NCBI GenBank assembly: GCA_014155875.1
Contig: JACEFZ010028310.1
Coordinates: forward strand, 124,001-188,000
Origin: Cepaea nemoralis
Taxonomy: Eukaryota; Mollusca; Gastropoda; Stylommatophora; Helicidae
Length of the DNA stretch: 64,000 nucleotides
Direction of reading: 5' to 3'
Position numbers and translations under genes: made by a program
Notes under the pieces: generated by a model
Database searches by the model: none
What the model saw: only the letters and a program-made list of their open reading frames with translations
What the model was told of the DNA's origin: nothing
Shown here: positions 12,501 to 22,404 of the stretch, piece after piece
Position numbering within the stretch: position 1 is the first letter of the stretch
How the letters are laid out: each line of letters starts with the position of its first letter

Positions 12501-15500
12501 CATTGTGGTATTTCTTCCTTCCTAGTGACGACCATAATCTGTGTCTTCTTACAATTCAATTCTAACCCTAGTTGTTCACTGTGTGCAACAACCGCATCTA
12601 CTAAATTTTGCAGGTCCTGTTCATTGTCTGCAATCAAGACTGTATCATCTGCGTATCTAATGTTATTGATGTATCGTCCCCCAATGTTGATTCCTTCCAT
12701 ATCTTCTATATTTCTGAAAATATGTTCACTGTACAGGGAAAAAAGATCTGGAGACATTACACATCCCTGTCTCACACCTCTCTTAATAGGCTGATATTGA
12801 CCTACTTCATTATCAATTCTTATGGCAGCTTGTTGTTTCCAATATATGTTTTTTACAAGTCTAAGATCTTTTCCATCAATTTGTAGATCTTCAAGCATCC
12901 TTATCATGTCGACATGTCTCATTTTATCGAAAGCCTTTGTGTAGTCAATAAAGCAGAGGTGTAGATCTTTGTTTACTTCTATAGAACGTTCAGTTACTGT
13001 CTCAGTATGTACACAGCATTTACTGTACCCTTGCCTTCTACAAACCCACATTGTTCCTCTCCTATTTCAGGTTGTATTTTCTTCCTAACTCTTTGCATGA
13101 TAATTCTTAGCAAAATCTTTGTGATGTGACTCATTATACTAATTGTTCGATGTTGATCACATTCCAAGGCTCCTGATTTCTTTGGGATTGCAATAAATAC
13201 AGAATTACATAATTCATGAGGTATATCTCCAGTATCATATATGGTATTCAGGAGTCTGGTAACTTTATCTTTTCCATATTCTTCTAAAGCATTAATCATT
13301 TCTGTTGTGATGCTGTCTGAACCGGGGGTCTTGCCAGATTTCATATGGTTAAGAGCATTCTGAACCTCCATCTTCAAAATTGATGGTCCTTCATTATTAT
13401 TTTGAATATCATACTGTTCTTCTCTGTTATCATCATAAAGGTTTTTCACATAATCTGACCATACATGTAAAATCTGATCTTTTTCTATTATGATTTTTCC
13501 ATCTTTTGTCTTTAGGCAGCCTGCTGATGTATGTGTTCTTTGATTAGTAAGCTCCTGAATTCTTTTGTGCATTAGTTTGGTATTTTTACTGTTGTGTTGT
13601 GTTTCAATTTCTATGCAATTTTTCTCAAGACATGCTTTTTTGTCTCCTTATATAATGTTCTGACTTTTCTGTGAATTTCTTTATATTTGACAGGGTTATT
13701 TTTGTTCTGTCTTCTTGTTTCCATTAGCTGTAAAATTTCTTCAGTCATTCATGTCTGACGACCCACTTTCTTTAGTTTTGGAATAGTTTTTTCTGCAGCT
13801 AAACTGATTGACTTGTTCAACATTTCCCATTGATCATTCACATCTTGAAATAGGATCTCTAGATCAGACAATATATCAAATTTGTTCTTTACTTCTATGT
13901 TAAAATTATCTTGTATTTCTTCATCTGTTTTCAATTTGCACAAATCATATTTAGTGTTTCTGGGTGCATACTTGACTTTCTTTGACTTTATCCTCAGTCT
14001 GCCTGTAATTAATCTGTGGTCACAGTAACAGTCTGCATTTAGAACTGTTTTTACGACTGTTAGTGCATTTAGAAACCTTCTGCTAATCAGGATGTAATCT
14101 GTCTGATTTTTAATCCTGCTGTCTGAACTCTTCTATGTCCATAATCTTCTAGGATGCTGTTTAAACCAGGTGTTTCCTACAACCATTTCTTGTTCTTTTG
14201 CCCATTCTACAAGTCTGTATCCTCTTTTGTTTCGCTCTCCCAAACAATGATTGCCTATACTGCATCCATCACCTTGATTTACAACTTTTGTGTTGAAATC
14301 ATCCATTATAATATTTATTTCTGATTTTTTTACATTTCTTCACAGCAAGCTCCATGTCAATATAAAATTCATCTATACTTTCTTCACTGCATTCACTTGA
14401 TGGAGCATATATTTTAATGACATTTATTGTAAAATGTCCTCCATTTAATTTTACTAATAGAACTCTGTCTGACACAGCCCAATAACCTTTAATAGAATTT
14501 GATGTTTGCCGATCCAACATAATGGCCACACCTCTTTGCCGTTCTTCTCCTCCAGAACAAATAATCTTACAATCCTCTCCTGTCTTGATCCCTGCCCCTC
14601 TCCATCTGGTTTCACACATTCCTAATATATTAATATTCTCTCTTCCCATTTCTTGTTTGATTTTATCCAGTTTTCCATCTGCATTCATTGTTCTGACATT
14701 CCAGGTTCCTACCTTTAATGATAATAGTCTTTTGCACCTAGTAGCCTGATGACGGTCTGGAGTCACCTGGTGCACATGACTATCCCTACTGGGTGAGGCT
14801 GCTTCTATGGAGCACCCATTTACGCTGTTTCACTGAATGTCGATGATATCGCAAAACATAATGTTCTTGGCATCTGTGAAGAAGGTAGTTTGCCATTGCT
14901 TTCCTTCTTAGCAGTGACCATACTGGTCAATGACCGTAGCCATTGTCTTCTCAAAAAAGAGATCCTCTGCCTACCATCGTGAAGCTGAAGACCATAACCC
15001 ACAACTATCTGTCGGCTGCTCTTCAACATCATCTACCACCTGCACCCATGGCTTCACGTAACCCTGATCGGGAGGCTAAATGGGTACTCCACTTTGCCCA
15101 AGGGTGTCCCGTAGGCTAGCAGAGGGAAGGAGGCACCTTACTTCTCCTTTGATAGGGGATACCCAATGCCTCTCATAAGAAGCATATTATTGAATTATGA
15201 CATGAATAAATGAATTATATTTTTCGCTAGAATACTTAACACACAGTCATTGATATTGTTCGAATGAGAAACTAAGAACAAGTGTAGGAAAACACATATC
15301 ACTGACTTTATAAACCACAGCTGTTGGAATGAATAAAGTATCTATTATTTTTTTCTGACTGCTGAAATATTGATGTGGTAGGATAGGTGCTATTTTATAG
15401 TTGATGTTGTTTGTATTCTGTAATCTCATATCTTGTAACTTATTTTAATGATCTTCTATTTATGTTTACGTTATATTGCACTGGTGTTCAGCAAATTGTC

Positions 15501-18500
15501 ATACATTCTGTCTTTTCCATGTTAATCTTCATATAAATGGAAGAAAAAAATTAATTAATGACTCTCTGTCACTATGTGCCAATCATTGTTGTAAGTCAGT
15601 GTTTATCTCACGTTCTCTAACCGTGCTGAATAATCCAATCACTAAATCTACAAATGTGATGTGAACATGTCTAGGAGGTGCTCAGTTACACTAAATGCCA
15701 GTATGAAACACTGGTTATCTACACAGCTGGATCAGTCACTCATGCGCTTAATCTATCCACAAACACACTATGCCCAAAATTCCAGAAATGTCCAGTGTCT
15801 TACATCACATCCTGTCTGCCCACTCATCTACTGACATTAACTGTCAGTATCCCTACAGTGAAGCTGTTACATCAGCTCCTTGCCAGTTGTCTTCTCCTGC
15901 ATGACCAGGATTGCATACCTACTGAAGTGTTTGAGGAGTGGAGAATTGTGTATTCCTCATTGTCATCTCTTCTTTCCCTGCAATATGTAAAGTTTGCAGA
16001 TAATCTTCTGAACATTGTGTAGTGGCTGCTTATGCAAGAGACCTTTGTTAATCCTTGGTCGGGAAAAAAGTATCTTACCAAACCACATTAGAAAATATGC
16101 AGTATACCATTGTGATAGTGTTTGTTTTTAAATAAGCACCTTTCACAAATACTTGAAAACCACTTTTGTTTTAATATTTATTTACAAAATGTGTGCATGG
16201 CCATGTGGCTTCATGCACTTAACTTCCAGCATGCTGATGGTGGGGTAATGCATGGCCGTGGGGCTTCATGCACTTAAACTTCCAGCATGCTGATGGTGGG
16301 GTAATGCATGGCCGTGGGGCTTCATGCACGTAAACTTCCAGCATGCTGATGGTGGAGTAAGGGGTTCGTTCCCTACATTGATCAACTGGACTTCAACACT
16401 AAGTTCTTGTTCAGAAAGCAACGGCAAGCTACTGAACGTAAAATTGCATAGTAAATCAATTTGGAATTAGAGGTTGATCTGTAAAGGACTTGCAATATTT
16501 ATTTAGTGCTTTACAGGTACTTGAAGTTAGATTGTCTTTGTTAGTAGTGCCTTACACAGTTATTTGAAAAATAGATTGTTTTTATTAATGCTTTGCATAA
16601 TTCTAGTAGTACATTAGTTGTTTATTTTAGTTGGGTTTTTAAAAATAATATTTTACATGTTTTATCTTATAATGCTTTACATAGTTACTTGAAATGTGAT
16701 TTATTTAATTGTTGTTATGTCTGATTGGAGTTTTCCATCTGCAGGCTGCTGATGCATCCCGTGAAAGAAAAAAAAAGATCAGCTCCCAACAGGAAGCTCT
16801 TAAATTTGGCAAAAGTTTAGAGTTAGCCTCCAAAAATCTACGACCTCCATCTCTGACAGATGTCAGAGGGGAAGATGGAGATGAGCCAGGGGAGGTCATC
16901 AAAGGTTATCAGAGTGAAAGGGCAGGCCAATCAGATCAGGTGAAGTCTGCTGCTTCTACTAAGCCTGCAGTGTCCTCATCTTCACCAACAACTCACTTGT
17001 CATCAGCAGTGACAATATCCTTAGCCTCCACTTCAGCAAAGACATCATTCCCCTCATCTACTGTGCTGAAGCAATCAGACAAGCCAACAGCCACTGTATC
17101 AGCAATGACAGCCGGTGTGTCCGACACTATTACTATGATGGCAAAGAAGACAGTAGAGAAAGAATCTGGCACTACCATTCCTTTAACTCAGACAACAGAC
17201 TGCTTACACACTGCATTTCATAGTCGAAGTGAGACTCGAACCCACTCTATCAAAGTTGGAACTGAAAGCCCCAAGAAGAAAGATGCCACAGTTTACACTT
17301 ACCAAATGAGTGGGACTGTTAATCCTGTTTTTCCAGTTTCAACTCCGGCAATCAGACCAGAAAGCATAGAAGGCTTGTCTAGCAAGAATTCCGAGTTTCA
17401 AGACAAGCTGACTAGTGCTCACACTGATATGTTGAACAGAAATGCAAACATGCATTCAGATTTACACAGTTCTAATAAGAAAGTCTCAATTATTGATCAA
17501 CCTTTTGCTGCAAATGGAGACAGTATATCACCACCGAATGCTTTCAGTGAAAGCCCAGATGGTTTAGAGAAAGCACATCATACAGTCCATAGACAAGCAG
17601 CACGTAGTGCATTTTTCAGTTCATTAAACACTCCACCGGACTCCCCGTCCTTGACCTCTCCCGACAGAAATTCATTTGACACTGAAGTTGGACCAACTAC
17701 CAGCCCAGGAAGTCAGAGTGAGAAAGCCACACAAGGCAGTGCACCAAACATGGTCATGTCAGGTGCTGCTCCTCTCAAGTCTCCCACCAGTTCAGGATCT
17801 GTTTCTAGTACTCTCCCAGAGATGACAGCCACAGGCAGCAGGACTGTTTCTTCCCTTCAGAACTCTCCAACTCGTGCTATTCCTCGTCCAGCACCTGACA
17901 ATAGACCTCTATCACACAACAACCACTTATCCACAGGATCAGAATCTTCCAACAAGCAGAAGAAAGTCCCACCCCCTCCGCCACCCAGAAAAGACAGCAG
18001 ACCCACCTCTGCTAATATTTCCCCTGTGAATGGTGGAACCCTGGACTTCTCTGTTCAACAATCACATGACATGCCTCACTTTTTTGGTGGAATTCTGGGC
18101 CAGCACAAGCTGTCAGGCGGGCCTCTATTTTCCACTCCCAAACCTACTCCTCAGCCAAAACCTGCATCTAAATTTGAACAGGACATTGCAAGTGGCATTT
18201 ACGCTAACATGAATCGGCCGGATGTACAAAGTCAGAAGAACACTCCGCAGCAAATGATACATGCAGCAAACATTCCTAGTAATACAAATTCCACGAAGGA
18301 TCGACCTCGGTCATATACCAGTGAAGAGAACATGCCCATCCCTCCACCGCCTTCTGTAACAATAGCCTTGGATCGTGAAGAGCGAGGGAGCAGCAGTGAA
18401 AGCAGTAGCAGCTCAGGCACAAGCATGGGCTCCCAACAGAGTGTGGTCAGTGTCATCAGGTCACCTGCTACATGTGACAAGACTTCCAGCAAAGCCAAAC

Positions 18501-18610
18501 CTGACCCTCCAAAGCGACACTCCAGTTTGTTGGCAAAGTTCACCGGTGGCAAAGAATCGAAGGCCAAGGTCAACAATGGGAAAGCAAAAGTTAGCGGTGT
18601 TGATTTATAG
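3333..18610 (+). CDS. SRCIN1/KIAA1217-family scaffold protein, 3' seven exons (partial gene)
   Basis: Exons read at 3333-3535, 4833-4951, 5895-6025, 6788-6863, 9224-9307, 11535-11682 and 16745-18610 join in phase into about 875 codons; the 5' end lies off the window. The first six exons form a coiled-coil-rich region with the family signatures SVEELRTDVISRQCRVN, DVEGMALLLSNITKSLADLK and KFLKEEPTAIEHCLKRCKKI. The last exon is a low-complexity Ser/Thr/Pro-rich tail with VPPPPPPRKDSRP and PIPPPP, likely SH3/WW/EVH1 ligands, and ends in a basic stretch. Vertebrate relatives (p140Cap and sickle tail) are cytoplasmic scaffolds; p140Cap binds Src/Csk regulators and the actin and microtubule machinery. 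Family assignment is from remembered sequence similarity, function is inferred from the family. Introns carry antisense LINEs and minisatellites. Confidence 0.72.
4510..4690. repeat. 22-bp minisatellite in intron a
   Basis: Eight copies of GTGCTGTGTGTGGTCAGTGT plus two bases. The right end runs into a SINE family B block (CATTTCCTGGTGTTCATTTT). The translation (repeated CGQCRCC-like) is an artefact of the repeat. Confidence 0.85.
4833..4951 (+). CDS. SRCIN1-like exon b
   Basis: Acceptor CTCCAG, donor CAG|GTACAC. Reads KVLASVPGAQNQVNFYKRNE then a basic stretch to ECVEKELR. Starts in phase 0 and ends with two bases over, which matches exon c. Confidence 0.75.
5202..5354. repeat. 31-bp minisatellite
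   Basis: Five copies of GTAAGCAAATTTCACTCATC followed by ACTATGTCTTT, the central ones identical. Lies in the intron between exons b and c. Confidence 0.9.
5895..6025 (+). CDS. SRCIN1-like exon c
   Basis: Acceptor TTTCAG, donor AAAG|GTCAGT. Encodes SDLEASVEELRTDVISRQC and MALLLSNITKSLADLK, the best family match in the window. Its phases fit both neighbours. Confidence 0.8.
6196..6430 (+). mobile_element. Dispersed SINE-like repeat, family C
   Basis: Second near-full copy of the element at 2755-2990, from CACATCCTTTACAGGGT to TGTCCATAACCCCTTCATGG. It lies in the intron after exon c. Confidence 0.6.
6788..6863 (+). CDS. SRCIN1-like exon d
   Basis: Acceptor CTTACAG, donor AA|GTAAGT (consensus). 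Encodes AQFPEVQGLMKSVMDSELRV then VVSEEK, continuing directly into KFLKEEP of exon e. Confidence 0.8.
6915..7155. repeat. 25-bp minisatellite
   Basis: Nine to ten copies of GTTTACCCAGATAGTATAGT plus CACAT, just inside the intron downstream of exon d. Edge copies carry substitutions. Confidence 0.9.
7215..7895 (-). mobile_element. LTR-like block (possible solo LTR)
   Basis: A GC-rich, C-biased block in an AT-rich intron. Read on the minus strand it starts TGTCACATGCC, has a TATA-like TTTAAAAAG near 7670 and ends near TTTAACATCACA, giving TG..CA ends. I cannot find a direct target duplication, because the flanks (GTAAA/TTTAC) are inverted rather than direct. No gag or pol is present. A non-autonomous DNA element is the alternative. 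Confidence 0.3.
8190..8985 (-). mobile_element. Fragmented RTE-type LINE
   Basis: 8190-8560 corresponds to the RT segment at 13.05-13.33 kb, with the same landmarks (GCATGGTGATTCTTAGAC, TGTTGTGATGTTGTCTGGAC) but more decayed. 8640-8985 corresponds to the 5'UTR at 14.75-15.07 kb. The intervening 2 kb of coding sequence is missing, so this copy carries an internal deletion or two pieces have been juxtaposed. Confidence 0.65.
9224..9307 (+). CDS. SRCIN1-like exon e
   Basis: Acceptor TTTTCCAG, donor AAAAG|GTGGGT. Encodes FLKEEPTAIEHCLKRCKKIT then GTLYTLKR. The conserved KRLAS motif is completed by exon f, which supports the junction. Confidence 0.8.
10060..10125 (+). mobile_element. SINE-like 3' tail
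   Basis: GACGGGCCTGCGTGCCCAAT, then AACCCTTTGAAAATAAAG ending in a (GTTC)n microsatellite, the layout of a retroposon tail. The head of the element is not clear. Confidence 0.35.
10125..10475. repeat. Polypyrimidine TCTCCTC/TGTC array
   Basis: About 350 bases of almost pure pyrimidine on the plus strand, built from CTCTCCTCTGTCTC-like units. Apparent Ser/Leu/Pro-rich frames of up to 167 codons are caused by the repeat. Tracts like this can form triplex DNA. Confidence 0.9.
11535..11682 (+). CDS. SRCIN1-like exon f
   Basis: Acceptor GATAG, donor GAG|GTAAGA. Encodes LASVQDHRAPHVPNMAATTG and KVLLDNIRALVPDHEQRVKE. Ends in phase 0 before the large last exon. Confidence 0.78.
11888..12238 (-). 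pseudogene. RTE LINE C-terminal tail
   Basis: Encodes MAVEMWFLRKMQRIPWTDRK, RRRQSNFFGHVKRRNEL and GKIEGNRPRGRPSIKYLDGL, the usual C-terminal region of RTE-like polymerases. It ends near the 3' end of the element. Confidence 0.75.
12347..13051 (-). pseudogene. RTE LINE reverse transcriptase, palm part
   Basis: Carries CFIDYTKAFDKMRH (catalytic D), GVRQGCVMSPDLFSLYSE and the catalytic box RYADDTVLIAD, followed by a thumb-like region NRYNYLGKVITSDG. The frame is lost at about 12347. Confidence 0.85.
12994..13572 (-). pseudogene. RTE LINE reverse transcriptase, fingers part
   Basis: Contains LNHMKSGKTPGSDSITTEMI, a SVFIAIPKKSGALECDQHRT block (normally ..NYR..) and EEQCGFVEGKGTVNAVYILR. Continues in another frame after about 13000. 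Confidence 0.8.
13749..13943 (-). pseudogene. RTE LINE linker between endonuclease and RT
   Basis: Reads CKLKTDEEIQDNFNIEVKNK then an acidic stretch to EKTIPKLKKVGRQT, typical of the helical spacer before RT in RTE elements. Bounded by a stop and a frame change. Confidence 0.6.
14299..14775 (-). pseudogene. RTE LINE endonuclease, N-terminal part
   Basis: Encodes LKVGTWNVRTMN and ILGMCETRWRGAG, the N and E motifs of APE-type endonucleases, then an IYAPSSE block. A frame change follows. Downstream on the same strand the other motifs can still be read in a shifted frame as DDFNTKV (normally GDFN) and CDHRLI. The domain nicks target DNA for target-primed reverse transcription; this copy is broken. 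Confidence 0.8.
15171..16190. other. Intron sequence, nothing recognised
   Basis: Contains a 114-codon open stretch (15678-16022) without recognisable motifs or codon-like regularity. I do not call a gene. Confidence 0.4.
16193..16365 (+). repeat. Triplicated SINE head, 57-bp unit
   Basis: Three copies of GCATGGCCGTGGGGCTTCAT and CCAGCATGCTGATGGTGGGG. The third copy runs into GGGGTTCGTTCCCTAC, a B-box-like sequence, as in SINE family A at 27.3 and 29.2 kb. Only the 5' part of the SINE was tandemly multiplied. Confidence 0.7.
16405..16495 (-). mobile_element. Family C SINE fragment, inverted
   Basis: CAGAAAGCAACGGCAAGCTA and CTGTAAAGGACTTGCA are the reverse complement of the family C landmarks at 2.76 and 6.2 kb. 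Confidence 0.5.
16745..18610 (+). CDS. SRCIN1-like terminal exon
   Basis: Acceptor CATCTGCAG; 621 codons then TAG. Starts AADASRERKKKISSQQEALK, prolonging the helical region. The rest looks disordered: long Ser/Thr/Pro tracts, VPPPPPPRKDSRP around residue 425, the conserved-looking block FFGGILGQHKLSGG, a SGIYANMNRP tyrosine site, PIPPPP, a Ser run, and a basic end at KHxxL-like KRHSSLLAKF. No other full-length frame competes. AATAAA follows 38 bases after the stop. Confidence 0.85.
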   Translation, partial: AADASRERKKKISSQQEALKFGKSLELASKNLRPPSLTDVRGEDGDEPGEVIKGYQSERAGQSDQVKSAASTKPAVSSSSPTTHLSSAVTISLASTSAKTSFPSSTVLKQSDKPTATVSAMTAGVSDTITMMAKKTVEKESGTTIPLTQTTDCLHTAFHSRSETRTHSIKVGTESPKKKDATVYTYQMSGTVNPVFPVSTPAIRPESIEGLSSKNSEFQDKLTSAHTDMLNRNANMHSDLHSSNKKVSIIDQPFAANGDSISPPNAFSESPDGLEKAHHTVHRQAARSAFFSSLNTPPDSPSLTSPDRNSFDTEVGPTTSPGSQSEKATQGSAPNMVMSGAAPLKSPTSSGSVSSTLPEMTATGSRTVSSLQNSPTRAIPRPAPDNRPLSHNNHLSTGSESSNKQKKVPPPPPPRKDSRPTSANISPVNGGTLDFSVQQSHDMPHFFGGILGQHKLSGGPLFSTPKPTPQPKPASKFEQDIASGIYANMNRPDVQSQKNTPQQMIHAANIPSNTNSTKDRPRSYTSEENMPIPPPPSVTIALDREERGSSSESSSSSGTSMGSQQSVVSVIRSPATCDKTSSKAKPDPPKRHSSLLAKFTGGKESKAKVNNGKAKVSGVDL

Positions 18611-18647
18611 CACTCATTTCTGGACTGTATATTTGACGATAGAGTGT

Positions 18648-18653
18648 AATAAA
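18648..18653 (+). promoter_or_regulatory. Polyadenylation signal of the SRCIN1-like gene
   Basis: AATAAA lies 38 bases past the stop, which would give a very short 3'UTR. Further AATAAA motifs downstream (for example near 19060-19115) allow longer alternative ends. Confidence 0.5.
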
Positions 18654-18719
18654 TTTATCATTCATCAACCTCTTGTTAGTTCTCAACTTTTGCGAATGCT
18701 AGATTTATTCATTCACCTT

Positions 18720-19400
18720 TGATAAGTTTTTTCTTTAGTTTCTAAACTCATTCATCATATGTCAAATTTGTTGAATACTGTTCATAACTATTATTATCGT
18801 AATATTGCTTTCTCAACATTTTCAACTCTACTTTAGTTCCTTGATCTCTAGTCATTGTTCCTCAATTTTAACTGGCTCCACGTTGGTGAATTGTGATGAG
18901 TTCTATATTGTTTTCTTAAATGTCATGCTTTCTACTCCTTGTTACTCAAATTTCAAATCTGCTCATAATCCTGTTAACTTTCATGAATTTTGCAGATTGT
19001 TTTTCCTTATCAAAAAGCAAAATAGCCACAAAACTGAACTAACAAAGACTAAAAAATAAAAAATAAACACATTTATCCAGTTTTGTAAAAGCTCTAATTT
19101 ACTTATACTAAATAAAGAGAGATATAATACCACAATATAGTTGTAAATCTATTGTTATTTCACTGTCCAGTCTACAGCTGCCTATTATTGTACTACCTCG
19201 GGGAAGCATTTACCCAGTCCAACTAACACACTTTACTCAGAATTTTTCTAGCAGGATAGATAACTTGAGCGTCATATTTGTATTGTAAAAAATAAACTAA
19301 TTGTACATACTCCCCCTGACACAAACAACACGCACACACTATCCATACTCTTTCACACTCACACACTTACAACAATACACATGCAGTCTCTTACCTTAAC
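18720..19400. other. Intergenic AT-rich DNA
   Basis: Nothing coding is recognised. It holds several AATAAA motifs near 19060-19115, possible alternative ends for the upstream gene. Confidence 0.4.
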
Positions 19401-19404
19401 ACTT

Positions 19405-20815
19405 CTATACATACACACACCCACTCTTGCACGCACACACACCCGCTCATCCATCCACCTTAGGTATACACACACCCACTCTTGCACGCACACACACCCG
19501 CTCATCCACCCACCCTAGGTATACACACACCCGCTCACCCACCCACCCTAGGTATACACACACCCATTCTTGCACGCACACACACCCGCTCATCCACCCA
19601 CCCTAGGTATACACACACCCACTCTTGCACGCACACACACCCACTCTTGCACGCACACACACCCACTCTTGCACGCACACACACCCACTCATCCACACAC
19701 CCTAGGTATACACACACCCACTCTTGCACGCACACACACCCGCTCATCCATCCGCCCTAGGTATACACACACCCACTCTTGCACGCACACACACCCACTC
19801 TTGCACGCACACACCCACTCTTGCACGCACACACACCCGCTCATCCACACACCCTAGGTATACACACACCCACTCTTGCACGCACGCACACCCACTCTTG
19901 CACGCGCACACACCCACTCTTGCACGCGCACACACCCGCTCATCCACCCACCCTAAGTATACACACACCCACTCTTGCACGCACACACACCCGCTCATCC
20001 ACCCACCCTAGGTATACACACACCCACTCTTGCACGCACACACACCCGTGCATCCACCCACCCTAGGTATACACACACCCACTCTTGCACGCACACACAC
20101 CCGCTCATCCATCCACCCTAGGTATACACACACCCACTCTTGCACGCACACACACCCGCTCATCCACCCACCCTAGGTATACACACACCCACTCTTGCAC
20201 GCACACACACCCGCTCATCCACCCACCCTAGGTATATACACACCCACTCTTGCACGCACACACACCCACTCTTGCACGCACACACACCCACTCTTGCACG
20301 CACACACACCCACTCTTGCACGCACACACACCCACTCTTGCACGCACACACACCCGCTCATCCACCCACCCTAGGTATACACACACCCACTCTTGCATGC
20401 ACGCACACCCGCTCATCCACCCATCCTAGGTATACACACACCCACTCTTGCACGCACACACACCCACTCTTGCACGCACACACACCCACTCTTGCACGCA
20501 CACACACCTGCTCATCCACCCACCCTAGGTATACACACACCCACTCTTGCACGCACACACCCGCTCATCCACCCACCCTAGGTATACACACCCACTCTTG
20601 CACGCACACACACCCACTCTTGCATGCACACACACCCGCTCATCCACCCACCCTAGGTATACACACACCCACTCTTGCACGCACACACACCCGCTCATCC
20701 ACCCACCCTAGGTATACACACACCCACTCTTGCACGCACACACACCCACTCTTGCACGCACGCACACCCACTCTTGCACACGCACACACCCGCTCATCCA
20801 CCCACCCTAGGTCTC
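19405..20815. repeat. Two-module minisatellite (22-bp and 33-bp units)
   Basis: Two interspersed units share the start ACACACACCC. Module A (22 bp) continues ACTCTTGCACGC; module B (33 bp) continues GCTCATCCACCCACC then CTAGGTAT. B usually occurs once between runs of one to five A units. Frames of up to 229 codons (HTPTLARTHTH-like) and reverse CVCV-rich frames exist because stops are absent from the units; I do not regard them as genes. Confidence 0.95.
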
Positions 20816-20819
20816 TCAA

Positions 20820-22400
20820 ATGCAGCTGAAGTACTGCTTGTGTTCATGTCAGGTTAAGAATGAACACTAGTTTGCCGATTCTAGGCCAAACAGGAATAAT
20901 GATGTTACACAAATGAATAGTGATTATAAATTGACATTTGAGAATATAATTGACATAAATATTTCTACCTCATATCTATGATCCCAGTGTACAGTTTTTT
21001 CTCCACTACAGCTGAAATTTATAATGTCAACATTCAGGTTATCGAAGAGATACTGCTTGTGTGATATATTTGTATTAGGGTTGTATTGGCACTAACCTGG
21101 AAGTGGTGTGGTCAAAATTTTGTGATAAATAAATTATAGAATAATCAAGCCTTGATAAGTTTACCAATTTAAAGAGAGAAAAATAACCATGCAGGAGAGC
21201 AACAACATGATCCAGAGACAAGTCAATGGTTTAAACATAGGCCTAATGACCAGATGACTTTCAGAAAAATCCTGAAACATTTGTTCCTCCTAACAAGAGG
21301 TCTGGCTGAAGAAATAAAAGATACAAAAGGTATTGACTGCAGAATAAAATACCAGTCAGGTATTCTTACATTTTAAAAATCTTACAAGAGATGGGGAAGA
21401 CTCGAACCAGCTCACCTTGTTACTTCTGCCATGCTCCTGTATAAATCACCGTCTCCACACCCTAATGACAACACACATTCACATGTCACTTGCACATATT
21501 ACTCTAATTTGCTGTGAAGTTTTATACACTTGTACACTTGTACACACACTAGTCTTCTAATCATTCACCTATGCTAATGTAAAGACACATGATAGTGTTC
21601 CAGTCTAACGGCAAAGGACTCTTTCCTGCACCCGGAGATGTAATGTGTATGTGTTCATAGCCCCTTATTATGAAAGACCAATCCTCACTGGACTGGTCAT
21701 GTGGTCAGTATGAAAGACCAATCCTCTCTTAACTGGTCATGTGATCAGTGTCATGCCGGCAGTGTTTACCTCCCATCACATTTCTTGTCATCCATTTTAC
21801 GTCGGGTTGAATGGGAAGCTAAGGTCAACTTTCACAATGCCCCTACCTTGACAGGGATTTGAACACATGATCACTGGCTGGCAGCTCAGTTTGCTAACCA
21901 CAAGACCAAAGCTTCCTTCTATGATTACGTGGTACAGATTACGTTACTTATAGTGAGTATATTGAATGAATCGCTACAGACAATCAAAGTACAACGGCAC
22001 TGAGCCTTTATCTCATAGTTCATGTCCCAGCTCCTCCAGAGATACTAGAACCTGTCCATGTTGGCCTCTCATACACACTGGTTTATTCGAGTAGCCTCGT
22101 TATAAAGTATAGAGAATTTAAAACCATGGCACACTTTTCCAAATTCATTCCTTTGGTTATCTCTGTGTGTCAGTTTCCCATATTCCCAAAAGAGGGGAAA
22201 TAATTACTATGAAACACCAGGGTTGCCTAACTTTTAAAGAGGTTACATATACAGAGAAAGTGGCCACTGGTGAAGGCAGATTTCATTAGTTTGCTCCGAC
22301 CAAATATTAAAAGAAAGACAATGAATGTGATATGGGATTCAAGTGGAAGAGTCATTCATCCATTGCTTGGGACTAATAGTTAGCTTTTGTCACTTAATCC
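20820..22400. other. Intergenic DNA with SINE pieces
   Basis: No gene recognised. Around 21640-21920 there is a SINE family B copy with a tRNA-like head on the minus strand (TGTTCAAATCCC). A short tRNA-like B box (GGTTCGAGTC, minus strand) lies near 21400. Confidence 0.5.
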
Positions 22401-22404
22401 CTAG

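Larger units (their letters stand above)
11888..15170 (-). mobile_element. RTE-type LINE, near full length, inactive
   Basis: Runs from the 5'UTR (14.78-15.17 kb) through an APE endonuclease and RT to the C-terminal tail near 11.89 kb, antisense inside the last intron of the SRCIN1-like gene. Order and motifs fit the RTE/BovB-like group ('TWNVRTM' endonuclease; 'FGHVKRR..GKIEGNRPRGRP' tail). Its frame is broken at several points, so it is dead. Fragments of the same family lie at 8.2-9.0, 50.8-51.05 and 61.9-62.18 kb. Confidence 0.85.

Noticed and set aside
11897..14749. Forward-strand frames over the RTE LINE (for example 12174-12886)
   Set aside because: Shadows of the reverse-strand RT; the catalytic motifs are all on the minus strand.
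15678..16022. 114-codon open frame as a small gene or exon
   Set aside because: No motif, no splice-site support in frame, lies inside an intron of the SRCIN1-like gene.
19405..20857. Frames up to 229 codons in both strands (His/Thr/Pro-rich, Cys/Val-rich)
   Set aside because: They exist only because the 22/33-bp units lack stop codons; frames overlap on both strands and have no flanking exon or domain.
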